Source: Gemmataceae bacterium (GTDB taxonomy: Bacteria; Planctomycetota; Planctomycetia; Gemmatales; Gemmataceae). Taken from it: DNA of 64,000 nucleotides. The notes under the pieces are model-generated. The model saw nothing but the letters and a program-made list of their open reading frames with translations, searched no databases and was not told where the DNA came from. The stretch covers positions 3,381,586-3,445,585 of the forward strand of contig LR594584.1 of the NCBI GenBank assembly GCA_901538445.1, in the 5' to 3' direction. The position numbers were made by a program, and so were the translations under genes. Shown piece after piece: positions 11,045 through 18,722 of the stretch (within the stretch, counting starts at the first letter, position 1; each line of letters begins with the position of its first letter).

Positions 11045-11216
11045 GCAAACCTCCGTGGGGCGTGGTCGCCCGCCATCATCCCCGCCGGCGGGCCGCGGGT
11101 GAAGGGCCAGGCCCGCGGATTTCCCGGATCACTCTGTCACGTTGCGGGGGCGAGTTGCGGTTCCCACGCCCCCGCGCCGGCCGGTAGGATACGCCAACCA
11201 CCGAGGAGGATCGACC

Positions 11217-12365
11217 ATGGACGCACCGGGGTTCAGCACGCGGGCCATCCACGCGGGTCAGGACGCCGACCCGGCTACGGGCGCGACAGTCGTGCCGATC
11301 TACGCGACCAGCACGTACACGCAGGCCGCCCCCGGCGAGCACAAGGGGTACGAGTACAGCCGCAGTGGGAACCCGACCCGGGCGGCACTCGAAGCGGCGC
11401 TCGCGGCGCTCGAAGAGGGTGAGCGCGGCCTGGCGTTCGCGTCCGGCCTCGCGGCGACGACCTCGGTGTTCGCCGCCCTGCTCCGCCCCGGCGACGAGGT
11501 CGCGGCCTCGTCCGACATGTACGGCGGCACGTTCCGGCTGCTCGACAAGGTGTTCAAGCCGTGGGGGCTGAGCGCCCGGTACACCGACGACGCGAGCGCC
11601 ACCGGGTTCGAGGCGGTCATCACGCCGAAGACGAAGCTCGTGTGGATCGAGACGCCGACGAACCCGCTGCTCCAAGTGCTCGACATCGCGGCCATCGCGG
11701 CGGTCGCACACAAGCACGGGGCGACGTTCGTGGTGGACAACACGTTCGCGTCGCCGTACCTCCAGCAGCCGCTCAAGCTCGGGGCCGACCTCGTCGTCCA
11801 CAGCACGACGAAGTACCTCGGCGGGCACTCGGACGTGGTCGGCGGGTGCGTCGTCGGCCCGAAGTCGCTGATGGACCCGATCAAGTTCTACCAGAACGCG
11901 GCCGGCGGCGTGCCGGGGCCGTTCGACTCGTACCTCGTGCTCCGCGGGCTCAAGACCCTCGCGGTCCGCATGGACCGGCACGGTGACAACGCAATGTCAC
12001 TTGCGTCGTGGCTGACGAAGCACCCGGCGGTCGCGCAGGTGTACTACCCCGGCCTGCCGGACCACGCGGGGCACGCGGTCGCCAGGGCACAGATGCGGAA
12101 CTTCGGCGGGATGATCTCCCTGAAACTCAAGGGCGGCATCCCCGCGGCCAAACAGTTCCTGACGCGGACGAAGCTGTTCAGCCTTGCGGAGAGCCTCGGC
12201 GGGGTCGAGTCGCTCGTGTGCCACCCGACGACGATGACCCACGCGAGCATCCCGAAAGAAGTGCGCGAGGCCCGCGGCGTGGACGACGGCCTGATCCGGC
12301 TGAGCGTCGGCATCGAGGACGTCGCCGACCTGCGGGCCGACCTGGAACGCGCCCTTCGGGAATGA
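11217..12365 (+). CDS. Cystathionine gamma-lyase/gamma-synthase family PLP enzyme
   Basis: A 382-residue PLP enzyme of the Cys/Met metabolism family, about the normal length. It has YSRSGNPTR (phosphate contact), FASGLAATTSVF, DMYGGTFRL, WIETPTNP, VVDNTFASP and the PLP Lys in HSTTKYLGGHSD. The C-terminal SLGGVESLVCHP and LIRLSVGIED are typical. The fold makes or breaks cystathionine; lyase and synthase cannot be told apart by eye. A cystathionine beta-synthase gene 3 kb away argues for reverse transsulfuration (homocysteine to cysteine), so lyase is favoured. The start follows a strong GAGGAGGA site. A TAGGAT -10-like hexamer is at 11185-11190. Confidence 0.88.
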   Translation: MDAPGFSTRAIHAGQDADPATGATVVPIYATSTYTQAAPGEHKGYEYSRSGNPTRAALEAALAALEEGERGLAFASGLAATTSVFAALLRPGDEVAASSDMYGGTFRLLDKVFKPWGLSARYTDDASATGFEAVITPKTKLVWIETPTNPLLQVLDIAAIAAVAHKHGATFVVDNTFASPYLQQPLKLGADLVVHSTTKYLGGHSDVVGGCVVGPKSLMDPIKFYQNAAGGVPGPFDSYLVLRGLKTLAVRMDRHGDNAMSLASWLTKHPAVAQVYYPGLPDHAGHAVARAQMRNFGGMISLKLKGGIPAAKQFLTRTKLFSLAESLGGVESLVCHPTTMTHASIPKEVREARGVDDGLIRLSVGIEDVADLRADLERALRE

Positions 12366-12415
12366 AGTAACGACCGATGCACAACGGGCCTGGCGCAGAG
12401 TTCGACCGGTAGCCG

Positions 12416-12477
12416 GGCGAACCCTGAGCGCGAGCGAGGGAGTGAGGGCACCCCCTCGCTCGCGCTCAGGGTTCGCC
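12416..12477. repeat. Perfect 25-base inverted repeat with 12-base loop
   Basis: Positions 12416-12440 and 12453-12477 are exact reverse complements, separated by 12 bases. It lies in the 139-base spacer between two genes read in the same direction. No T run follows the right arm, so it is not a standard intrinsic terminator. It resembles the other long palindromes of this window in size but not in sequence. Confidence 0.85.
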
Positions 12478-12504
12478 AAATGACCTTCTCCATTGGTTCT
12501 CCAA

Positions 12505-14022
12505 ATGAAACCGCTCGCCATCGCGCTCCTAATCGCACTTCCGTCTCTTGCGGTCGTGCAGGCGAAGGCACCGCCGCCGCTCGCGATCACCGGCGTCACG
12601 GTCATCGACTGCACGGGGGGGGCCCCGCAGCAAGAGATGACCGTGATCGTCGTCGGCGACCGCATTACGGAGATCGGCAAGACCGGGAAGGTCGCGGTCC
12701 CCGAGGGCGCGCAAATCATCAAGGCCGACGGCAAGTTCCTGATCCCCGGCCTGTGGGACATGCACGCCCACATCGAGAAGGAGTTCCTCCCGCAGTTCGT
12801 CGCGAACGGTGTCACCGGCGTGCGGCACATGTTCAGCCGGCCGGGCGCGCCGGGGTTCCCGTCGCCTAACGTCCGCGAGTGGCAGAAGGAGATCGAGGCA
12901 GGGAAGCTCGTCGGGCCGCGCGTCGTCGCAACGACTCGCATGCTCGACGGCTTGAACGGTAAGGCTCCGGTGATCCCCGGGAGCGCAGTTGCGGTTCGCA
13001 CGCCCGAGGAAGCGCGAGTCGCGGTCGCACAGATGAAGAAGGGCGGCGAGGAGTTCCTCAAGGTCTACCCGTTCCTCACACCCGAGGCGTTCTTCGCGAT
13101 CCTCGACGAAGCCGCCAAGGAGCCGAGCAAACTCGCGGTCGCCGGGCACGTGCCGCACGCGGTGAGCGCCGCCCAAGCCTCGGATCGCGGGATGAAGTGC
13201 TTTGAGCACTGCTACGGGGTATTGTTCTCGTGTTCGAGAGACGAGGCCCGGTTGCGAAAGGAGTTGGTCGCGATCATGGCCGACGGCGGAATGGTGCGCG
13301 ACACGCTCGACGCCGCGGCCGCCTGGCGGCTCCAGGTGAAGGCGCTCGACAGCTACGACGAGGCGACGGCCGATGCGCTGTTCAAGAAGTTCGTCAAGAA
13401 CGGGACGTGGCAGGTGCCAACGCTCGTGACGCGCCGCGTGTGGGCGTCGCTCAACGACCCGAAGTTCACCGACGACCCCCGGAAGAAGACGCTCCTGCCG
13501 CGGATGCGGCTGGCGTGGGGCGCGCTCCAGGCCGAGTCGGTCGTGACGGTGCGCCTGTTCGGTGCGGTGGTGAAGGTGAAGGACACCGAGAAGCGGTTCC
13601 CGATCCTGGGCATCTGGCTCAGCGAGCGCGACATCGAGCAGCAGCGCATACTGTTCGAGGGGCACGTGAAGCTCGTCGGCGCGATGCACAAGGCCGGGGT
13701 GAAGTTGCTCGCCGGGACCGACACGCCCGTGCCGTACTGCTTCCCCGGGTCGGGCGTTCACGACGAATTGGAGCTGTTCGTGAAGGCCGGACTCACGCCG
13801 GCCGAGGCGCTGCGTACCTCGACACGAAACCCTGCGGAATACTTCGACCGCCTCAAGGATTTGGGCACGATCGAGCGCGGCAAACTCGCCGACCTCGTGC
13901 TGCTCGACGCGAACCCGCTCGACGACATCAAGAACATCCGCACGGTCCACGCGGTCGTGCAGAACGGCCGGCTGTTCGAGAAGCCTGCGCTCGTCAAGAT
14001 GGCCGACGGCAAGCAACCGTGA
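12505..14022 (+). CDS. Exported amidohydrolase (imidazolonepropionase-like)
   Basis: A 505-residue metal-dependent hydrolase of the amidohydrolase superfamily. Residues 1-20 (MKPLAIALLIALPSLAVVQA) are a Sec signal peptide, so it acts outside the cytoplasm. Metal-site motifs are the H-x-H in GLWDMHAHIE (H87, H89), a Lys candidate in FLKVYPF, His in AGHVPHAV and FEHCYG, and the final Asp in AGTDTP. The C-terminus folds back into the beta-sandwich ending LADLVLLDANPLDDI. Related exported proteins act as peptidases or cyclic amide hydrolases; the substrate is not deducible. The start at 12505 is preferred over one four codons earlier because it begins the signal peptide. Confidence 0.82.
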   Translation: MKPLAIALLIALPSLAVVQAKAPPPLAITGVTVIDCTGGAPQQEMTVIVVGDRITEIGKTGKVAVPEGAQIIKADGKFLIPGLWDMHAHIEKEFLPQFVANGVTGVRHMFSRPGAPGFPSPNVREWQKEIEAGKLVGPRVVATTRMLDGLNGKAPVIPGSAVAVRTPEEARVAVAQMKKGGEEFLKVYPFLTPEAFFAILDEAAKEPSKLAVAGHVPHAVSAAQASDRGMKCFEHCYGVLFSCSRDEARLRKELVAIMADGGMVRDTLDAAAAWRLQVKALDSYDEATADALFKKFVKNGTWQVPTLVTRRVWASLNDPKFTDDPRKKTLLPRMRLAWGALQAESVVTVRLFGAVVKVKDTEKRFPILGIWLSERDIEQQRILFEGHVKLVGAMHKAGVKLLAGTDTPVPYCFPGSGVHDELELFVKAGLTPAEALRTSTRNPAEYFDRLKDLGTIERGKLADLVLLDANPLDDIKNIRTVHAVVQNGRLFEKPALVKMADGKQP

Positions 14023-14043
14023 GGCAATGTCAGGTTTATCGGT

Positions 14044-14118
14044 TACTGTAGCCGGCCTCTGTGAGGCCGGGCCTATGCGCGCCCCGAAGCCCCGGCCTCA
14101 CAGAGGCCGGCTACAGTA
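14044..14118. repeat. Perfect 28-base inverted repeat between convergent genes
   Basis: Bases 14044-14071 and 14091-14118 are exact reverse complements with a 19-base loop. Each arm contains the self-complementary GGCCTCTGTGAGGCC-like core (stem GGCCTC/GAGGCC). It lies between the convergent amidohydrolase and RidA genes and could terminate both transcripts. Its modular form also fits a REP-type dispersed palindrome. Confidence 0.85.
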
Positions 14119-14126
14119 CAAAACAA

Positions 14127-14606
14127 TCAGATCCCGTACTCGGAATCGAGTTCGAAGATCGCTTCGACCTCGACGCTGGTGCCAAGCGGGAGCTGGCCCA
14201 TTCCGAGGGCGGTGCGGGCGTGCCGGCCGGCGTCGGGGCCGAACACCTGCTTGAAGAGGTTCGTCGCCCCGTTGATGACGAGGTGGCAGTCGGTGAAGTC
14301 CGGGTCGGTGTTGACGTAGCCGGTCACGCGCACGACGCGAGCGATGCGGTCGAGCGAGCCGAGCTTGGTGACGATCGCTCGCAGGATGTTCGCGGCGCAC
14401 AGCGCGGCGGCCTTCGTCGCGTCTTCGACCGACACCTGCGACGGCACCTTCCCCTTGCTGGTCAGCACCCCCGCGTCGTAGGGCACCTGCCCCGAGGCGT
14501 ATACCGTGTTGCCCAGCACCGACAGCAGGTCGATGACGGTGCCTTCCTTCGGCCCGCGGTCGAGCGGGAACCCCGCCGCAACGAGCTTCTTCTCGCGGTC
14601 GCCCAT
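14127..14606 (-). CDS. RidA family (YjgF/YER057c/UK114) protein
   Basis: A 159-residue member of the trimeric RidA superfamily, slightly longer than the usual 125-150. The family hydrolyses reactive enamine/imine intermediates released by PLP enzymes. It shows the typical NTVYASGQVPYD, DATKAAALCAANILRAI, VVRVTGYVNTDPDF and the terminal VEVEAIFEL. The canonical Arg that binds the carboxylate in RidA proper is not obvious, so it may belong to a Rid1-7 branch. I chose ATG 14604-14606 because GGGAG lies six bases before it; the ATG two codons earlier has no room for this site. Two PLP enzymes nearby (11.2 and 15.3 kb) give a plausible source of substrate. Confidence 0.8.
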   Translation of the reverse strand: MGDREKKLVAAGFPLDRGPKEGTVIDLLSVLGNTVYASGQVPYDAGVLTSKGKVPSQVSVEDATKAAALCAANILRAIVTKLGSLDRIARVVRVTGYVNTDPDFTDCHLVINGATNLFKQVFGPDAGRHARTALGMGQLPLGTSVEVEAIFELDSEYGI

Positions 14607-14635
14607 CAGCATCTCCCAGGAGTAATCACAGCAGC

Positions 14636-15268
14636 TCACCCGCGGGAGCGGGCGGCCGCGAAGCACGCTTCAAGATCCAGTTTTCGTTCCTTGCCGGCGA
14701 CCGCGAGCGGCACGGTCGGCAGCGCACCGCCGACTTCAACGAGGTGCGCCCATGCGTCGAGTTGTTCCGCACCGCCGCGGACCACGGGCTGAACGGCCAG
14801 GACGGTCCACTCGCCCTTCCTCGCCCGGCGCGCGATCGGGCATACGGGCGCGAGGCTGTTCAGGTGCGTCGCCCACGCCGGCGCACCCGGCACGGCGTCC
14901 ACGACGACGACCCCGACGCCCGCACCCAGCACCCCCGCGACGCGGGCGGCGAACGCGAGTGCCGAGTCGGAATCCGCCTTGTTGTCGGGCGTCGCGAACA
15001 GCACCGCAGCGGCGAGCCGGCGTCCGTCGCTCGTGTCGAGCACGTCCACTCCGAAGCGGTCGGTGAACCGAACCGGTGCGGAGAAGGTTGGCGTGCCGGC
15101 CGCAGTTGCGGGAAGTGCTTCGGCCAGCTTCGCACGAGTGCGGCAGGCGACCTCGGCCACGAACCGCCCGCTCGCGGAGAGTTGCGCGTTCAGCGCGTCG
15201 GCCACGCTCTCGCACCACTGGAACAGGACCGGCAACGGGTCGGCGGAAAGCGTTTCGGGTCGGGGCAT
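14636..15268 (-). CDS. Hypothetical protein (210 aa), Ala-rich alpha/beta
   Basis: No family recognised. The protein alternates Ala/Val-rich strands and helices (LAFAARVAGVLGAGVGVVVVDAVPG) and ends with a helical LDLEACFAAARSRG. It has no signal peptide or membrane segment. The ATG at 15266-15268 follows GGAG at eight bases; the frame is open much farther upstream, but that would run antisense-like through the next gene. It sits between cystathionine beta-synthase (26 bases upstream) and RidA (29 bases downstream), all on the minus strand, so the three probably form one transcript with a shared metabolic context. Confidence 0.65.
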   Translation of the reverse strand: MPRPETLSADPLPVLFQWCESVADALNAQLSASGRFVAEVACRTRAKLAEALPATAAGTPTFSAPVRFTDRFGVDVLDTSDGRRLAAAVLFATPDNKADSDSALAFAARVAGVLGAGVGVVVVDAVPGAPAWATHLNSLAPVCPIARRARKGEWTVLAVQPVVRGGAEQLDAWAHLVEVGGALPTVPLAVAGKERKLDLEACFAAARSRG

Positions 15269-15294
15269 TGCGAGGTCTCCGTAGCGGTGCGGGT

Positions 15295-16644
15295 TCACTT
15301 CACCCGGGTCTGGTCCCAGTAGTGGATCAGGTCGATGCGGGTGACGATGTCCACCACCTGGCCCTCGGCGGTCGCCAGCACGCCGGTGTACCCGGCGAGG
15401 AGCAGGCGGTACGCCTCGTCGAGGTGGGTGCGGACGTCGATCACCGGCAGCGGGCGGCCCATCACGTCGCCGATCGCCACCTGCGTCGGGTCCTTGCCGT
15501 CGTGCAGGATGCGGGCCAGCGACACCTCCTGCACGCTGCCGACCGGCTTGCCCCCGTCCATCACCGGCAGTTGCGAGATGCCGGTCGCCTCCAGGAGCTG
15601 GATCGCCTGCTCCGCGGTCGCGTCCGGGGCGATGGTCACGAGCTTCCGGTCCCCGCGCTTCTTGAGCAGGTCGCCGACCGAGTGGGCCGGTGCCTCCGCG
15701 AAGCTCAGCTTGTTCGCCGACAGCCAGCCGTCGTCGAAGAACTTGCTCAGGTAGTTGCGGCCGGTGTCGCACCCGAGCGCCACGACCAGGTGCCCCGGCC
15801 CGAGCCGCCGCGCGTACCGGAGCGCCGCGGCGACGTTCGTGCCGGTGCTCCCGCCGAGCAGCATCCCCTCGCGGCGGGCGAGTTCGCGGGCGACGTGGAA
15901 CGACTCGGCGTCGCTCACCCGCTCCCAGTCGTCCACGAACTCGCTCCGGAACGTCTTGGGCACGAAGTCCTCGCCGATGCCCTCCACCTTCCACGGCTTC
16001 GGCGACCCGCCCGACAGGATCGAGCCCTCGGGGTCGGCCCCGACCACGCGGACGTTCGGGTTCCGCTCCTTGAGGTACTTCCCGACCCCGCTGACCGTGC
16101 CGCCGGTGCCGACCCCGGCGACGAACACGGTGACCTTCCCGCGGGTCTGCTCCCAGATCTCCGGGCCGGTGGTGCGGTAGTGGACCTCGGGGTTCGCGAG
16201 GTTGGTGAACTGGTTCGGCCGCCACGCGCCGGGGATCTCGCGCGAGAGCCGGTCGGCCACGCCGTTGTAGCTCTCGGGCGAGTCCGGCGCGACGGCCGTT
16301 TGGGTGATAACCACCTCGGCCCCGTAGGCCCGCAGCAGCGCGATCTTCTCGGCCGACATCTTGTCGGGCAGCACGAAGATGCACCGGTAGCCCTTCACCG
16401 CCGCGACCATCGCCAGCCCGACGCCGGTGTTGCCGGCGGTCGCTTCAATGATCGTTCCGCCGGCCCGGAGGAGCCCCTTCTGCTCGGCCTCCGCGATCAT
16501 CGCCATCGCCACGCGGTCCTTGACGCTCCCGCCCGGGTTCTGCGCCTCGACCTTGATCGCCACCTTCGCCTGGAGCCCCTCGGTGAGCCGGTTCAGCAGG
16601 ACGAGCGGCGTGTGGCCGACGGCGTCGAGAATCGTGTCGAGCAT
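15295..16644 (-). CDS. Cystathionine beta-synthase (PLP domain plus CBS pair)
   Basis: A 449-residue enzyme condensing serine (or an activated serine) with homocysteine to cystathionine, or a cysteine synthase with a regulatory tail. The fold-type II PLP domain shows the Lys in PGGSVKDRV, substrate loop EATAGNTGVGLA, and GGTVSGVGKYLKE for phosphate binding. Residues from about 325 form two CBS modules (SVGDLLKKRGD to QLPVMDGGKPVG, then IGDVMGRPLPV to VVDIVTRIDLI), as in eukaryote-type CBS. No haem-binding N-terminal extension is present. ATG 16642-16644 follows GGAGG at five bases. A GACAAT -10-like box is at 16678-16683 (minus). Together with the gamma-family enzyme at 11.2 kb it suggests reverse transsulfuration. 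Confidence 0.88.
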   Translation of the reverse strand: MLDTILDAVGHTPLVLLNRLTEGLQAKVAIKVEAQNPGGSVKDRVAMAMIAEAEQKGLLRAGGTIIEATAGNTGVGLAMVAAVKGYRCIFVLPDKMSAEKIALLRAYGAEVVITQTAVAPDSPESYNGVADRLSREIPGAWRPNQFTNLANPEVHYRTTGPEIWEQTRGKVTVFVAGVGTGGTVSGVGKYLKERNPNVRVVGADPEGSILSGGSPKPWKVEGIGEDFVPKTFRSEFVDDWERVSDAESFHVARELARREGMLLGGSTGTNVAAALRYARRLGPGHLVVALGCDTGRNYLSKFFDDGWLSANKLSFAEAPAHSVGDLLKKRGDRKLVTIAPDATAEQAIQLLEATGISQLPVMDGGKPVGSVQEVSLARILHDGKDPTQVAIGDVMGRPLPVIDVRTHLDEAYRLLLAGYTGVLATAEGQVVDIVTRIDLIHYWDQTRVK

Positions 16645-16844
16645 TCGCGCCTCCAGTGAGCGGGTGGGAGATGGTGTATTGTCCGCACCGCGGGCCGCGC
16701 GGGGCAAGGTGAGATCGGGCCGCGGTGCCCGGATCGCGGAAAACGAGAAAATGCACCGAATCTCTGCCCACTGTGGTAGCTTTGCAGCCGTCCGTCTACT
16801 AGGTCTCATACAGAGTCCCCTCCCCTGGCACCGCCACGTGTTGC

Positions 16845-17816
16845 ATGAGCCTGCCGAGCCAAACCGTCGCCCTGCTGCAGGCGGCCCGGGACCTCGTGAA
16901 GAGCCTCCCGGCCGACGCCGTGCTGCTGCTCACCGAGACGACCGTTGACTGGGACGAGCTCTCCCGCATGCTCTCCGGGTGCAAGCTGTTCGTCGCCGCG
17001 GAGAACCCGGCCCTCACCAAGTCGCTCCGCGAGCGGGACGAGTGGACCGTCATCGACCTCGACCCGGAACCCGTGCCGACTCAGGAGCGGATGAACTCGG
17101 CGCTGCTCAAGGCCGTGTCCGAGAACCAGCTCCAGCCCGGCGCGCACATCGTCGCCCTCTACAACGGCATCGCCAGTTCCGACGAGGACGCCCCCGAGCC
17201 GGTGGACAGTCTCAGTGTGATCCACCTCGGCGAGCACCTCGAGCGGATGACCGCCCAGGACCTGCGCGTCCTCGGCGACGCCGCCCCCATCGACGTTTTG
17301 CGGGCGGTCGTGGACCTGGCGACCGAGATCGGCCGCGAGGGCCGCGAGGGGCAACCGGTCGGGACCGTGCTCGTCGTCGGTGACACGCGGAAGGTGCTGA
17401 GCATGTCGCGGTTCCAGAACTACAACCCGTTCCGCGGGTACAGCCGGGCCGAGCGGGACATCCGCAACCGCGACGTCCGCGAGCAGATCAAGGAGATCGC
17501 CAAGCTCGACGGGGCCATCCTCATCGGCCGCGACGGGATCGCCGAGGCCGCGTGCCTGCACCTGAACCCGCGGGCCGACGGGGTGAGCCTTCGCAAGGGG
17601 TTCGGCAGCCGGCACATGGCGGCCGCGGGGATCAGCAAGGCGACGGCGGCCGTCGCGTTCGCGGTCAGCCAGTCGTCGGGCTCGGTCCGCGTGTTCCAGC
17701 GCGGCGAGGAGGTGCTCCACATCGAGCCGCTCGCCCGCCCGCACGTGTGGCAGCCGTTCAAGCTCGAGGCGCAGGAAGCGCCCGACGGCACCGGCGACGG
17801 CAAGCGCGACGGGTGA
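16845..17816 (+). CDS. DisA_N/DAC-like protein, possible diadenylate cyclase
   Basis: A 323-residue protein whose C-terminal half (about 195-295) matches the DisA_N/DAC domain that makes cyclic di-AMP from two ATP. The DGA motif is at 222-224 (KLDGAILIGRDG) and the second motif reads RHMAAAG at 256-262 instead of RHRAA. The spacing of 34 residues and the following ISKATAAVAFAVSQSSGSVRVF fit the family closely. The N-terminal 190 residues are an alpha/beta domain I do not recognise (LPADAVLLLTET, ENPALTKSLRERDEW, VGTVLVVGDTRKV) and resemble those of DisA-domain proteins in other planctomycetes and chloroflexi. No membrane segment. The Arg-to-Met change leaves activity uncertain. The start is the first ATG of the frame. 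Confidence 0.75.
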   Translation: MSLPSQTVALLQAARDLVKSLPADAVLLLTETTVDWDELSRMLSGCKLFVAAENPALTKSLRERDEWTVIDLDPEPVPTQERMNSALLKAVSENQLQPGAHIVALYNGIASSDEDAPEPVDSLSVIHLGEHLERMTAQDLRVLGDAAPIDVLRAVVDLATEIGREGREGQPVGTVLVVGDTRKVLSMSRFQNYNPFRGYSRAERDIRNRDVREQIKEIAKLDGAILIGRDGIAEAACLHLNPRADGVSLRKGFGSRHMAAAGISKATAAVAFAVSQSSGSVRVFQRGEEVLHIEPLARPHVWQPFKLEAQEAPDGTGDGKRDG

Positions 17817-17885
17817 GCGGCGGCCGCTTCCCCGGCCACCTCGCCCGTGGTATGTTCAGGCGGCCCCACCCCCGGAGACGCCGCA

Positions 17886-18632
17886 ATGCAGTCCCGCCGC
17901 GAGTTCCACTCCCGCCTCCTCGGCTCGGCCGTCACCTTCGGGCTGGTCGAGTTCCTCCACACCCGCAACCTGTTCGCCGACGCGGTGAAGCCGACCATCG
18001 ACAAGTGGTTCCTCGAACTCACCGAGCTGTCGAAGGACCTGAAGGGCCGCAAGCTGACGGACCTCGAGTTCCAGACGAGGATGGAGGACCTCTACAAGCG
18101 CGTCGATCTGAAAGCGCTGTGCGCGCTGGTCAAGCTCGACGAGGTAGAGAAGCGGCCCCTGCCCGACAGCGGCGCGGCGAACGTCGGGTTCGACCTCTCG
18201 AAGGTCGCGGGGCTCCCGGCGAACCTCGGGTTCGGCAAGCAGATCTTCGGGTGCAAGAAGGGCAAGTCGATCGTGCCGCACGGCCACGCGAACATGTGTA
18301 CCGGGTTCATCGTCCTCAAGGGGAAGTGGCACGGGAAGCACTACGACCGCGTCGAGACGCACAAGGACCACTACGTCATCAAGCCGACCATCGACCGCGA
18401 GTTCGAGCCGGGCGAACTCTCAACGATCAGCGATCACAAGGACAACATCCACTGGTTCAAGTCGCTCACGGACGCGGCGTACATCTTCAACGTCCACGTG
18501 ATCGGGTACGACCCGACGATCAAGGACGCCGGCGGCCGCTTGTACCTCGACCCCGACGGCGAGAAACTCTCCGGCGGGCTGGTGAAGGCCCCGAAGATGT
18601 CGTCAACCGACTGCCACAAGAAGTACGGGTGA
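17886..18632 (+). CDS. TAT-exported cupin-like protein, function unknown
   Basis: A 248-residue protein starting MQSRREFHSRLLGSAVTFGL, a twin-arginine signal. The C-terminal half has a double-stranded beta-helix look: VPHGHANMCTGFIVLKGKW, HYDRVETHKDHYVI, then NIHWFKSLTDAAYIFNVHVIGY. His residues in PHGH and NIHWF are placed like the metal ligands of cysteine/cysteamine dioxygenase-type cupins, but I cannot align it further. The central helical region (40-90) is unassigned. The ATG at 17886 follows CCGGAGACGCCGCA and begins the signal. A TATGTT -10-like box lies at 17851-17856. Possibly an extracytoplasmic metal-binding enzyme. Confidence 0.6.
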   Translation: MQSRREFHSRLLGSAVTFGLVEFLHTRNLFADAVKPTIDKWFLELTELSKDLKGRKLTDLEFQTRMEDLYKRVDLKALCALVKLDEVEKRPLPDSGAANVGFDLSKVAGLPANLGFGKQIFGCKKGKSIVPHGHANMCTGFIVLKGKWHGKHYDRVETHKDHYVIKPTIDREFEPGELSTISDHKDNIHWFKSLTDAAYIFNVHVIGYDPTIKDAGGRLYLDPDGEKLSGGLVKAPKMSSTDCHKKYG

Positions 18633-18722
18633 GGGCCGGGGCGGGCTGGCCTCGCGTTCCCGCGGCGGTGTTCGCATAATACTCCGGTCGCGCACGCGCC
18701 CGGCCCGCCAGGACCACCCCGC

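Noticed and set aside
11045-11216. SAM or other sulfur riboswitch before the transsulfuration gene
   Set aside because: A nine-base hairpin (11144-11152 with 11167-11175) is present, but it lies upstream of the likely -10 and lacks any riboswitch core.
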